DNA from: Streptomyces sp. NBC_00083
GTDB lineage: Bacteria; Actinomycetota; Actinomycetes; Streptomycetales; Streptomycetaceae
Direction of reading: 5' to 3'
Length of the DNA: 64,000 bases
NCBI RefSeq assembly: GCF_026343295.1
Contig: NZ_JAPELY010000003.1
Coordinates: forward strand, 186,001-250,000
Both the position numbers and the translations under genes were made by a program. The notes under the pieces are model-generated. The model searched no databases and was not told where the DNA came from. It saw only the letters and a list, made by a program, of their open reading frames with translations. Positions 17,625-26,049 of this stretch are shown piece by piece. The stretch's first letter is position 1. The number at the start of each line of letters is the position of its first letter.

Positions 17625-18314
17625 ATGCCTCGCGTGCTCCTCATAGAAGACGACCCCTCCGTGCGCGAAGGGGTCGAGCTCGGCCTGCGCCGGCGCGGCC
17701 ACGAGGTGCGGGCGGCCGGGACCGGCGAGGCCGGACTCGCCTCGCTCAAGACCTTCCACCCCGAGCTGGTCCTGCTCGACCTCATGCTGCCCGGCATGAA
17801 CGGCGTCCAGGTCTGCCGCAGGATCCGCGAGACGAGCCAGCTGCCGATCATCATGCTCACCGCGCGCGGCGACGACTTCGACGTGGTGATCGGCCTGGAG
17901 GCCGGGGCCGACGACTACATCGTCAAGCCCGCCCGCACCGAGGTCATCGAGGCCCGCATCCGCGCGGTCCTGCGCCGCCTCGCCGACCCCGTCACCCGCT
18001 CGGGCCCCGAGGTCCACGGCGAACTCGCCCTCGACCGGGCCGGCCTGACCGCCGCCAAGAACGGCGAGCGCCTCGCCCTCGCCCCTTCCGAACTCAAGCT
18101 CCTGCTCCACCTCGCGGCCTCGCCCGAGCAGGTCTTCAGCCGCCAGCAGCTCCTCGAATCGGTGTGGGAGCACAGCTACCACGGCGACGCCCGGCTCGTC
18201 GACGCCTGTGTACGGCGGCTGCGCCAGAAGCTCGGCGACACCGGTGGCACCGACAGCGCCCCCCGCTACATCCAGACCGTGCGCGGCTTCGGCTACCGCT
18301 TCGGACCGCTGTGA
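17625..18314 (+). CDS. OmpR-family response regulator (CseB-like)
   Basis: 229 aa, ATG 17625. The receiver domain has the acidic pair Asp9-Asp10, phospho-acceptor Asp52 in LVLLDLMLPGMNG, Thr in IIMLTARG and Lys in YIVKPAR (note PAR in place of the usual PFD/PFS). The winged-helix DNA-binding domain covers about 130-228 (LTPSELKLLLHLAASPEQVFSRQQLLESVW, VDACVRRLRQKLGD, IQTVRGFGYRF). It is coupled to the kinase by a GTGA overlap. Its resemblance to S. coelicolor CseB, which controls the envelope-stress sigma-E system, and the upstream femX-murJ pair suggest it responds to cell-wall damage; this is inference. Confidence 0.92.
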   Translation: MPRVLLIEDDPSVREGVELGLRRRGHEVRAAGTGEAGLASLKTFHPELVLLDLMLPGMNGVQVCRRIRETSQLPIIMLTARGDDFDVVIGLEAGADDYIVKPARTEVIEARIRAVLRRLADPVTRSGPEVHGELALDRAGLTAAKNGERLALAPSELKLLLHLAASPEQVFSRQQLLESVWEHSYHGDARLVDACVRRLRQKLGDTGGTDSAPRYIQTVRGFGYRFGPL

Positions 18315-19780
18315 GGTTCTCGCCGCGCCGCGCGCTCCGCCCCGGCCTGCGCACCCGGCTCATCGCGGCGTTCCTCCTGGTGGCCGCGATCAGCGCCGTC
18401 ACCACTGCCGCCCTCACCTACCAGTCGGCCCGCTCGGCCATCCTCAAACAGGCCCAGGACCAGGCCGTCGAGCAGTTCCGCGAGCAGATAGCCAACGAGT
18501 ACTTCTCGCTGCCCACCTCCGCGGCCGCGCTGCAGAACGTCTGCCGCACGCTGGCCAGGGCGGGCAAACCGCACCCCTGGTTCGTCTTCGCCGAGTACGG
18601 CACCCTGCGCGCCTCCTCCACCAGCCGGCCCACCTCCACCGTCATCACCGACGAACTGCGCCGCCAGACCCACGCCAACGCGCACGGCTCGTTCCAGCGC
18701 GTGATCCAGGACGGCACCCCCTACCTGACCATCGGCATGCCCGTGATGTTCGACCGCGGCATGGCCGACGAGCAGCGCAGCGGGGTCTTCCTCTACGCGG
18801 TGATGGACCTCAAGACCGAGAGCATCACCATCGAGGCGATGGTCTCGGCGGCCAAGAACGGCGCGCTGCCCGCGCTCGCCGTCGCCGTGGTCCCCGCCCT
18901 GCTGGCCGCCCGCAGCGTGCTGCGCCCGGTGCGCGATCTGCGGCGGGCCGCGAGCAGCATGGGCAAGGGCCGTCTCGACACCCGTATCGAGGTCAAGGGA
19001 TCGGATGAACTCGCCGACCTGGCCCACACGTTCAACGATTCGGCGGAGGAACTGGAGCGCTCCGTGGAGGAGTTGCAGAAGGCCGAGGCGCGGGCCAGAC
19101 GGTTCGCGTCCGACGTCAGCCACGAACTGCGCACCCCGCTCGCCGGCATGCTCGCCGTCACCGAGGTGCTCGACGAGGACGCCGACGGCCTCGACCCCGA
19201 CACGGCGCGCGCGGTCCGCCTCATCTCGGCCGAGACCGGCAAGCTCGCCACCCTCGTCGAGGACCTCATGGAGATCTCCCGCTTCGACGCCAAGGCCGCC
19301 GAACTCAACACCGACGAGGTCGACGTCGCCGAAGCCATCCGCAAGACCCTCCAGGGACGGCACTGGCAGGACCGCGTCCTCACCGAACTCCCGGACGGAG
19401 TAAGGGCGATGATCGACCCGAGGCGGTTCGACCTCGTGATCGCCAACCTCGTCGGCAACGCCCTGCGGCACGGCTCCGAGCCGGTCACCGTGCGGCTGCG
19501 CCCGGCCCGCGGCGACGGCCCGCTCACCGTCGAGGTGGCCGATGCGGGGCCCGGCATCGACGCGGCCGTCCTGCCGCACATCTTCGACCGCTTCTTCAAG
19601 GCCGACGCCGCCCGTACCCGCTCGGCGGGCAGCGGCCTCGGCCTCGCGATCACCCTGGAGAACGTACGGCTGCACGGCGGCACGGTCCGCGCGGCGAACG
19701 CACCGGAGGGCGGCGCCGTCTTCACCGTCGAGCTGCCCACGGGGCTCGAAGCCGCCGCGCCCGTCGAGGCGGCGCGATGA
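18311..19780 (+). CDS. Sensor histidine kinase (CseC-like)
   Basis: 489 aa from GTG 18311, overlapping the regulator stop. TM1 is at about 16-38 (LIAAFLLVAAISAVTTAALTY), followed by an extracytoplasmic sensor of about 140 residues, TM2 at about 178-196, and a HAMP linker (RPVRDLRRAASSMGKGRLDTRI, DELADLAHTFND). The HisKA box is SDVSHELRTPL with His271. The ATPase shows N box NLVGNALRHG, G1 DAGPGID, F box FDRFFKAD and G2 GSGLGLAI. It would autophosphorylate and pass phosphate to the adjacent OmpR-type regulator. The ATG of the following lipoprotein overlaps its TGA, so all three gene products are coupled. Confidence 0.92.
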   Translation: MRFSPRRALRPGLRTRLIAAFLLVAAISAVTTAALTYQSARSAILKQAQDQAVEQFREQIANEYFSLPTSAAALQNVCRTLARAGKPHPWFVFAEYGTLRASSTSRPTSTVITDELRRQTHANAHGSFQRVIQDGTPYLTIGMPVMFDRGMADEQRSGVFLYAVMDLKTESITIEAMVSAAKNGALPALAVAVVPALLAARSVLRPVRDLRRAASSMGKGRLDTRIEVKGSDELADLAHTFNDSAEELERSVEELQKAEARARRFASDVSHELRTPLAGMLAVTEVLDEDADGLDPDTARAVRLISAETGKLATLVEDLMEISRFDAKAAELNTDEVDVAEAIRKTLQGRHWQDRVLTELPDGVRAMIDPRRFDLVIANLVGNALRHGSEPVTVRLRPARGDGPLTVEVADAGPGIDAAVLPHIFDRFFKADAARTRSAGSGLGLAITLENVRLHGGTVRAANAPEGGAVFTVELPTGLEAAAPVEAAR

Positions 19781-20271
19781 GATTCAAGATCACCGCGCCG
19801 CGCGTCCTGGCCGCCTTCGCCCTGCTGCCCGCCGGGCTGCTCGCGGCGGGCTGCGGCATCCAGTCCACCGACGTCATCGCGGTGGGCGACCCCGCGACCG
19901 CACAGGCGGTGCCGCCCCCCGACGAGGGCACCGTGCTCTACTTCGTCGGCCCCGACGGCCTGATGCCCGTGGTGCGCTCCGGCACCCCCCAGCCCGCTCT
20001 CCCGCTCCTCTTCGCGGGCCCGGACGCGGACGAGCGGGCGGCCGGGATCCGCTCCGAACTGCCGCCGCTGGGCGGTCCGTCGAGGCTGGGCGTGAACGAG
20101 AGCGGGATCATGGTCGTGCTCGACCAGGACGTCTCGAAGCTCACCCTGGTCGCCCGGCGCCAGATCGCCTGCACGGCCCTGCGGGCGGTGGCACGCGGCA
20201 GGGACATGAGCGTGACGATCAGGGGCGCCGGCGCCGGGACCGCGCTGGCACCCGTCAACTGCACCACCTGA
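19777..20271 (+). CDS. Small lipoprotein with GerMN-like domain, third gene of the two-component operon
   Basis: 164 aa, ATG 19777 in an ATGA overlap with the sensor kinase. The signal peptide ends LLAAGC, so Cys26 is lipidated and the mature protein lies outside the membrane. The mature part (VLYFVGPDGLMPVVRSGTPQPALPLLFAGPDADERAAGIRSELPP) has the strand-helix pattern of a GerMN domain: a functional-sounding strand, an Arg/Pro loop, a helix with LLxGPxxxERAAG, then a hydrophobic strand. One GerMN unit is present and the beta-propeller of LpqB is missing. Its position suggests a modulator of the kinase, like CseA for CseBC or LpqB for MtrAB. Confident it is a lipoprotein, moderately confident on GerMN. 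Confidence 0.8.
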   Translation: MRFKITAPRVLAAFALLPAGLLAAGCGIQSTDVIAVGDPATAQAVPPPDEGTVLYFVGPDGLMPVVRSGTPQPALPLLFAGPDADERAAGIRSELPPLGGPSRLGVNESGIMVVLDQDVSKLTLVARRQIACTALRAVARGRDMSVTIRGAGAGTALAPVNCTT

Positions 20272-20364
20272 CCCGGCGCGGGGCCGACACCTCGTTGACT
20301 TCAATTCAGTAAACCCATGGGTAACACTCTGGCGCGCGGGCAGCCGACGGACCAAGCTCTGCGT

Positions 20365-20967
20365 GTGGAGAATTCAGCCGGTCCAACACAGCCCGCCGCC
20401 GCCCCGGTCGTCCTGCCGCTGCGGCGCCCCCTGATCTGGGTCCCGCTCGCCGCGATCGCGGTGGCCGTGCTCTGGTGGCTCGCGGTCGCCGCCGTCTTCG
20501 ACGGCCCCAACGGCGACGTCGCCGGCCCCGTGATGGCCGTCGCCGGCGTCGCCATGACCGGCGTCGCCGCCGTCTTCGCCGGCTACCTGCTGCGCCCGCT
20601 GCGCATCGACGTGGACGACGACACCCTCACCGTGCGGCTGCCCACCTGGCTCGCCGGGCGCATCGACTGGGACGAGGTGACCGCGGTGAGCGCCGTCGCC
20701 CTGCGGACCGGCACCAAGGTGCGCCGCTTGCTCGTCGTGGACCTGCGCTCACCGGCGCTTCCCTATATCAGCAGGCCCCGCTCCATGTACCGCCGCCTGG
20801 CACCCGTGCTCGGCCGGCCCGTAGGCGCGCACGGGCTCTGTTTCGAGGAGCAGATCTTCGCCTTCGACGCGGTCGGGGCCCTGGAGGAGGCGCGGCGCTT
20901 CGCCCCCGCGGAGGTCGCCGTCGACGACCGTACGGCACAACCCGTCCCCAGTCCCTGGCAGTTCTGA
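20365..20967 (+). CDS. Two-helix membrane protein with PH-like domain
   Basis: 200 aa if started at GTG 20365 (MENSAGPTQPAAAPVVLP); an in-frame ATG at 20317 would add 16 residues, and neither has a good Shine-Dalgarno site. Two hydrophobic helices (LIWVPLAAIAVAVLWWLAVAAVF and VMAVAGVAMTGVAAVFAGYLL) are followed by RPLRIDVDDDTLTVRLPTWLAGRIDWDEVTAVSAV, the pattern of a bacterial PH-domain membrane protein, then a 90-residue hydrophilic tail containing CFEEQIFAFDAVGALEEARRF. No enzyme motif. It stands alone between the lipoprotein and an alpha/beta hydrolase. Function not assigned. Confidence 0.7.
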   Translation: MENSAGPTQPAAAPVVLPLRRPLIWVPLAAIAVAVLWWLAVAAVFDGPNGDVAGPVMAVAGVAMTGVAAVFAGYLLRPLRIDVDDDTLTVRLPTWLAGRIDWDEVTAVSAVALRTGTKVRRLLVVDLRSPALPYISRPRSMYRRLAPVLGRPVGAHGLCFEEQIFAFDAVGALEEARRFAPAEVAVDDRTAQPVPSPWQF

Positions 20968-21081
20968 CCGGCTTCTTGCCTCGCGGCAGGGCGACCGCCA
21001 CCGTGTACGCGTACGTCCCGCACGCCGACCGCACCACCGCGGGCCGTACGCCGCCGTCCGCCGTCCGGAATCGGAGTACCC

Positions 21082-21855
21082 ATGGCCGGATTCACGCTGC
21101 CCCACACCCTCCACGGCGACGGACCGCACCGCGTCGTCGCCGTGCACGGCTGGCTCGCCGACCGCGGTGACTACGCCGCGGTCCTGCCCGACCTGGACGC
21201 GGCCGTCTTCACTTACGCCTTCGTCGACCTGCGCGGCTACGGCGAGGCCCGGGACGCCGCCGGCGCGTTCACCACCAGCGAGGGCGCCGAGGACATACTG
21301 GCGCTCGCCGACCGGCTCGGCTGGCACCGCTTCTCGCTGATCGGACACTCGATGGGCGGCGCCGTGGTGCAGCGCGTCCTGGCCGCCGCCCCCGACCGGG
21401 TGCGCCGCATGGTCGGCATATCGCCGGTCCCCGCGAGCGGCATGCCGATGGACGAGGAGACGCGCGCGCTGTTCACCGCGGCCGCCGAGCGGCCCGCCAA
21501 GCGCCGGGCGATCATCGACCTCACCACCGGCGGGAACCGGCCCGACGCCTGGCTCGACCGCATGACCTGGCGCTCGGTGGAGCGCAGCGACCCCAAGGCG
21601 TTCCGCGCCTGGCTCGACTCCTGGGCCGGGGAGGACTTCCACGAGGAGACCGAGGGCTCCCCGGTGCCCGCCCTGGCGGTGGCCGGCGCGCTCGACCCGG
21701 CGATCAACGCGGCCTTCCTGCGCGGGACATGGATGCGCTGGTACCCCGCGGGCCAGCTCGTCGAACTGCCCCACGCCGGACACCACGCCATGGACGAGAC
21801 CCCGCTCGACCTCATACGCACCGTGGAGGACTTCCTGCGGGCCGACCATGTCTGA
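21082..21855 (+). CDS. Alpha/beta hydrolase
   Basis: 257 aa, ATG 21082. Fold markers are the oxyanion loop VHGWLADRGDY at about 21, nucleophile elbow GHSMGG with Ser90, an acid in AGALDPAINA, and the catalytic His in HAGHHAMDE. The length is that of a single-domain hydrolase or esterase; there is no signal peptide. The family does not reveal a substrate. It is 99 nt upstream of a cytochrome P450 on the same strand, so the two may be co-expressed. It could act as an esterase or lactonase on the P450 product or substrate, which is only a contextual guess. Confidence 0.82.
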   Translation: MAGFTLPHTLHGDGPHRVVAVHGWLADRGDYAAVLPDLDAAVFTYAFVDLRGYGEARDAAGAFTTSEGAEDILALADRLGWHRFSLIGHSMGGAVVQRVLAAAPDRVRRMVGISPVPASGMPMDEETRALFTAAAERPAKRRAIIDLTTGGNRPDAWLDRMTWRSVERSDPKAFRAWLDSWAGEDFHEETEGSPVPALAVAGALDPAINAAFLRGTWMRWYPAGQLVELPHAGHHAMDETPLDLIRTVEDFLRADHV

Positions 21856-21954
21856 GCCCGCCGGGTCCTGGGCCCGCCCCAGGTCCGAGCCCGCCCGTTC
21901 CTGAGTTCGCCGCGCTCGCCGTTCCCGCGCCCGACCCGTCCGAGGCCACCCGTG

Positions 21955-23220
21955 ATGACCGACCCGCCCGACATCTTCGACCCCCGCCGGTACGCGGCCG
22001 GGCCGCCGTACGCCACCTACCGCGAGCTGCGCGACCACCAGCCCGTCGCGTGGCAGGCGGAGCCCGAGGTGCTCGGCTGGCCGGCCGGGCCCGGCTTCTG
22101 GGCGGTGACCCGCCACGCCGACGTCGTCCGGGTCCTCAAGGACGCGGGTACCTACTCCTCCGCGCTCGGCGCCACCCAGATCCGCGACCCCGACCCGGCG
22201 GACCTGCCGTTCATCCGCCGCATGATGCTCAACCAGGACCCCCGCCCCGGCCCCCGCGACGGCGCTCCCGCGCTCCAGGACCACGGCAGGCTGCGCCGTC
22301 TGGTGAGCCGGGCCTTCACGCCGGGCCGCATCGAGCGCTTCGAGGCGCTGGCACGCGAGCGGGCCCGCACCCTGCTGACCGCCGCCCGGGACGGCGCCGA
22401 GGACGGGGTGTGCGACCTGGTCGCCGACGTCACCGACGACTACGCGCTGCTCAACCTCACCGACCTGCTGGGTGTGCCGCCGGGTGACCGCGGGCTCCTG
22501 CTGGAGTGGACCGAACGCGTCATCGCCTACCAGGACCCCGACGAGCCGCCGGTCGTCGGCGCCGACGGCCGGCCGGTCAACCCCCGCTCGCCGGCGATGC
22601 TCGCGGAGATGTTCGCGTACGCCCAGGACCTCGCCGCGTACAAACGGGAACGGCCCGGCGACGACATCATGACCTCGCTCGCCCACGGTGAACTCGCCGA
22701 CGCCGAGCTGGAGATGTTCTTCTTCCTGCTGACCGTGGCGGGCAACGACACCGTACGGAGCGCCGCGCCCGGCGGGCTGCTCGCGCTGGCCGAACACCCC
22801 GATCGGCGGCGGGAGTTGATGAGTGGTCAGGTCACCCTGGACACCGCCGTCGAGGAGCTCCTGCGCTGGCATCCGCCGGTGCTGAGCTTCCGGCGCACCG
22901 CCGTGCGGGACACCGAACTCGCCGGGCGCCCCCTCAAGGCCGGGGACAAGGTCGTCGTGTTCCACGCCTCCGCCAACCGTGACGAACGCGTCTTCACCGA
23001 CCCGCACCGCCTGGATCTCACCCGTTCCCCCAACCCGCACGTCTCCTTCGGCGACGGTCCGCACGTCTGCCTCGGCGCGCACTTCGCCCGGCTGCAGCTG
23101 AGGGTCCTGCACGAGGAGGCGCTGCGCGTCCTGCCCCGCACGGAACTCGCGGGGCCGCCGCGCCGGCTCGTGTCCAACTTCATCAACGGCATCAAGGCGC
23201 TGGAGGTGAGAGTGGGTTAG
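21955..23220 (+). CDS. Cytochrome P450
   Basis: 421 aa from ATG 21955; an adjacent in-frame GTG at 21952 is possible. Diagnostic P450 features are the I-helix AGNDT (in FFFLLTVAGNDTVRS), the K-helix ExxR (EELLRWHPPV), the PERF-like stretch NRDERVFTDPHRLDLTRSPNPH, and heme ligand Cys372 in FGDGPHVCLGAHFAR. The AGN(D/E)T and HVSFGDGPHVCLG pattern recalls the CYP124/125/142 group that oxidises sterol or isoprenoid side chains, but a substrate cannot be assigned. About 14 extra residues (PRPGPRDGAPALQD) sit between the usual LNxDP and HxRLRR of helix C, which is unusual. No ferredoxin gene follows; electron partners must come from elsewhere. Confidence 0.93.
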   Translation: MTDPPDIFDPRRYAAGPPYATYRELRDHQPVAWQAEPEVLGWPAGPGFWAVTRHADVVRVLKDAGTYSSALGATQIRDPDPADLPFIRRMMLNQDPRPGPRDGAPALQDHGRLRRLVSRAFTPGRIERFEALARERARTLLTAARDGAEDGVCDLVADVTDDYALLNLTDLLGVPPGDRGLLLEWTERVIAYQDPDEPPVVGADGRPVNPRSPAMLAEMFAYAQDLAAYKRERPGDDIMTSLAHGELADAELEMFFFLLTVAGNDTVRSAAPGGLLALAEHPDRRRELMSGQVTLDTAVEELLRWHPPVLSFRRTAVRDTELAGRPLKAGDKVVVFHASANRDERVFTDPHRLDLTRSPNPHVSFGDGPHVCLGAHFARLQLRVLHEEALRVLPRTELAGPPRRLVSNFINGIKALEVRVG

Positions 23221-23227
23221 GGAGGAT

Positions 23228-23971
23228 TCAGCCCGTCGCCCGGTGCGAGGTGCGGACGGCGGGGGCGGGCTCCTGCGCGACCCGGGTCACATCGGCGACG
23301 AGCTCCACCACATCGGGGCCGTAGGCCTGCGAGTTGACGACCTTGAGCAGCAGACAGAACGACCCGCCGCCGTACTTCCGGGCGAGCTTCTCGGCGTTGC
23401 GGGCGAGGTAGCGGGTGGCGGCCTGGTTGGTGATCGCGGACTGACCGCAGAAGAGGAACACGGGACGGGAATCCGGCCCGGGGGTGACGCGGGCCAGGAT
23501 CACATGTTCGACGACGCCGTTCTCCAGGCGGTAGCGCTCCGAGCCGATCTGGAAGGCGCCCCGGTCGGGGGACGGTTCGGCATCCACGTTCATCTTCACG
23601 CCGGGCAACAGCGAGACGAGGTGGGCGGCCATCCGCCGATTCGAATACGGCCCACCGAGACAGAATTCCGTGCGCTCGCCGAAGCCCTGCTGTGCGAGGT
23701 CGTGCTGGATGATCCGGGCGTGCGCCCCGCAGTCCTTGATGAGGGAGGAGAGTTCGAGGAGCGCGAACACATCGAAGCGGTGCACCGAGCCCTCGTGCGT
23801 CGCGGCACGGTTGACGACCAGCAGGCACTCCGAATGGTCCGGCAGTCCGAAGAACGCCTGCTTGCGGCGGAGCCTGCGCTTCCAGAGGTGGGTGCGGGTG
23901 AGCCAGCCGAAGGCGGCGCTTATGCCCGCGGCCACCACGCCGAGGACGATGTTGCGTACGTCGTCATTCAT
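23228..23971 (-). CDS. Conserved membrane-anchored protein of unknown function
   Basis: 247 aa, ATG 23971 on the minus strand, convergent with the P450 (7 nt between stops). The N-terminus has one short hydrophobic segment (IVLGVVAAGISAAFGWL) followed by a basic patch (KRRLRRK), which suggests an inside-facing anchor. The rest is soluble-looking with FGLPDHSECLLVVNRAATHEGSVHRFDVFALLELSSLIKDCGA, then FLFCGQSAITNQAATRYLARNAEKLARKYGGGSFCLLLKVVNSQAYG, and alternating strands. The ordered composition and codon bias mark it as a real gene. I do not recognise the family and assign no function. Confidence 0.7.
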   Translation of the reverse strand: MNDDVRNIVLGVVAAGISAAFGWLTRTHLWKRRLRRKQAFFGLPDHSECLLVVNRAATHEGSVHRFDVFALLELSSLIKDCGAHARIIQHDLAQQGFGERTEFCLGGPYSNRRMAAHLVSLLPGVKMNVDAEPSPDRGAFQIGSERYRLENGVVEHVILARVTPGPDSRPVFLFCGQSAITNQAATRYLARNAEKLARKYGGGSFCLLLKVVNSQAYGPDVVELVADVTRVAQEPAPAVRTSHRATG

Positions 23972-24075
23972 GGGCGCGCATGCTAGCGGGAGTTCGCGCC
24001 CCTGTTCGAGGTGCTCATGACGCGAGCCCCCGCCCGGCGCTACGCTGCGCGGACGTTCGCCTACGGGAGGTATGC

Positions 24076-25893
24076 ATGCGTCGTCCTGCTGCCCGCACCC
24101 TGTCCCTCCTCGCCGCGGCGGCCGCGATCGCGGCCTCGGTCGCGGCGGCCCCGCCCACGACGGCGGCGCCGCCGGGCCGCCCGGCCCCGGCCAAGGTCCC
24201 GGAGGCGGTCGGCTACGGGGGAGCGGTGTCGAGCGTGGACGCCGACGCGTCCGCCGCCGGCCTCCAGGTCCTCAAGAACGGCGGCAACGCCGTGGACGCG
24301 GCCGTCGCCACCGCCGCCGCGCTCGGCGTGACCGAGCCCTACTCGTCGGGGATCGGCGGGGGCGGCTTCTTCGTCTACTACGACGCGAAGTCCCGCACCG
24401 TGCACACCGTCGACGGACGCGAGACCGCCCCCGCGTCGGCCACCTCCTCGCTCTTCCTGGAGAACGGCGAGCCGCTGCCCTTCGCGGACGCGGTGACCAG
24501 CGGGCTGAGCGTCGGCACCCCGGGCACCGCCGCCACCTGGGACAGGGCGCTGCACGCCTGGGGAAGCAAGTCCCTCGGCACGCTCCTGAAGCCCGCGGAG
24601 CGCCTCGCGCGCGACGGGTTCACCGTCGACGACACGTTCCGCTCGCAGACCAAGGACAACCAGGCACGTTTCGCGGACTTCCCCGACACCGCCGGGCTCT
24701 TCCTGCCCGGCGGACAGCTCCCCGTGGTCGGCTCCACCTTCAAGAACCCCGATCTGGCCCGCACCTACGAGGAGTTGGGCCGCGAAGGCGTCGGCGCCGT
24801 CTACGGGGGCGACCTCGGCAAGGACATCGTCCGTACGGTCCGCAATCCTCCCGTCGACCCCGCCTCGACCCGCGTCGTGCGCCGCGGCGACCTGACCGAG
24901 AAGGACCTGCGCGCCTACGGGGCCAAGTACCAGGCGCCCACGGAGGTGAACTACCGCGGCCTCGACGTGTACGGCATGGCGCCGTCGAGCTCCGGCGGCA
25001 CCACGGTAGGCGAGGCGCTCAACATCCTGGAGCGGACCGACCTGTCGAAGGCGTCGGACGTGCAGTTCCTCCACCACTACATCGAGGCCAGCCGCATCGC
25101 GTTCGCGGACCGGGGCCGCTGGGTCGGTGACGCGGCGTTCGAGAACGTCCCCACCAAGGGGCTGCTCTCGCAGCGCTTCGCCGACTCGCGGGCCTGCCTG
25201 ATCAAGGACGACGCCGTTCTGACCAGCCCGCTCGCGCCCGGCGACCCGCGCCACCCGACCGCGTGCGGGGCCTCGGGCACCCCGGCCGCGACCACCTACG
25301 AGGGCGACGACACCACCCATCTCACCGTGGCCGACAAGTGGGGCAACGTGGTCGCGTACACGCTGACCATCGAGCAGACCGGCGGCAGCGCCATGACGGT
25401 GCCCGGCCGCGGCTTCCTGCTCAACAACGAGCTGACCGACTTCTCCTTCGCCCCGGCCAACCCGGCGGTGCACGACCCGAATCTGCCGGGCCCCGGCAAG
25501 CGGCCGCGCTCGTCCATCTCGCCGACGATCGTCCTCGACCGGCAGCACAAGCCGGTGCTCGCGCTCGGCTCGCCGGGCGGCGCGACCATCATCACCACCG
25601 TCCTCCAGACGCTCGTCAACCACCTGGACCGCGGCATGCCGCTCGTCGACGCGATCGCGGCGCCGCGCGCGAGCCAGCGCAACGCGGCCCGGACCGAGCT
25701 GGAACCCGCCCTCTACAACAGCCCGCTGCGGGCCCGCCTCGAGGCGCTCGGCCACTCGTTCTCGCTCAACCCCGAGATCGGCGCGGCGACCGGAGTGCAG
25801 CGCCTGCCGGACGGGCGCTGGCTCGCCGCCGCCGAGAAGGTGCGGCGGGGCGGCGGCTCCGCCCTGGTGGTCCATCCGAGTGGAAAGCAGTAA
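24076..25893 (+). CDS. ggt: Gamma-glutamyltransferase (secreted)
   Basis: 605 aa from ATG 24076, with GGAGG at 24066-24070. The Sec signal peptide (RRPAARTLSLLAAAAAIAASVAAAPPTTAA) predicts export. The family is unmistakable: NGGNAVDAAVATAAALGVTEPYSSGIGGGGFFVYYD, the auto-cleavage site before Thr413 in TTHLTVADKWGN (which becomes the N-terminal nucleophile of the small subunit), RGFLLNNELTDFS, KRPRSSISPTIV and LGSPGGATIITTVLQ. It transfers or hydrolyses the gamma-glutamyl group of glutathione-like compounds outside the cell. The length is normal (about 580-610). It stands alone; a plausible link with the glutamate importer upstream is only thematic. Confidence 0.95.
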   Translation: MRRPAARTLSLLAAAAAIAASVAAAPPTTAAPPGRPAPAKVPEAVGYGGAVSSVDADASAAGLQVLKNGGNAVDAAVATAAALGVTEPYSSGIGGGGFFVYYDAKSRTVHTVDGRETAPASATSSLFLENGEPLPFADAVTSGLSVGTPGTAATWDRALHAWGSKSLGTLLKPAERLARDGFTVDDTFRSQTKDNQARFADFPDTAGLFLPGGQLPVVGSTFKNPDLARTYEELGREGVGAVYGGDLGKDIVRTVRNPPVDPASTRVVRRGDLTEKDLRAYGAKYQAPTEVNYRGLDVYGMAPSSSGGTTVGEALNILERTDLSKASDVQFLHHYIEASRIAFADRGRWVGDAAFENVPTKGLLSQRFADSRACLIKDDAVLTSPLAPGDPRHPTACGASGTPAATTYEGDDTTHLTVADKWGNVVAYTLTIEQTGGSAMTVPGRGFLLNNELTDFSFAPANPAVHDPNLPGPGKRPRSSISPTIVLDRQHKPVLALGSPGGATIITTVLQTLVNHLDRGMPLVDAIAAPRASQRNAARTELEPALYNSPLRARLEALGHSFSLNPEIGAATGVQRLPDGRWLAAAEKVRRGGGSALVVHPSGKQ

Positions 25894-26049
25894 CTCTCTT
25901 TCGCGGCCCCACGGATGGCCCGTGGCCCCTGGCTGAACCGCCGGGGGCCGCGGGCCGCCTGCCGCCGACGGGGCCGGTGCGGTGATGACCATGAGCCGCG
26001 GCGGGCGCGCAACGGGTAAAGCACCTTTCCTGACAGAAGGGTTTTCTCC

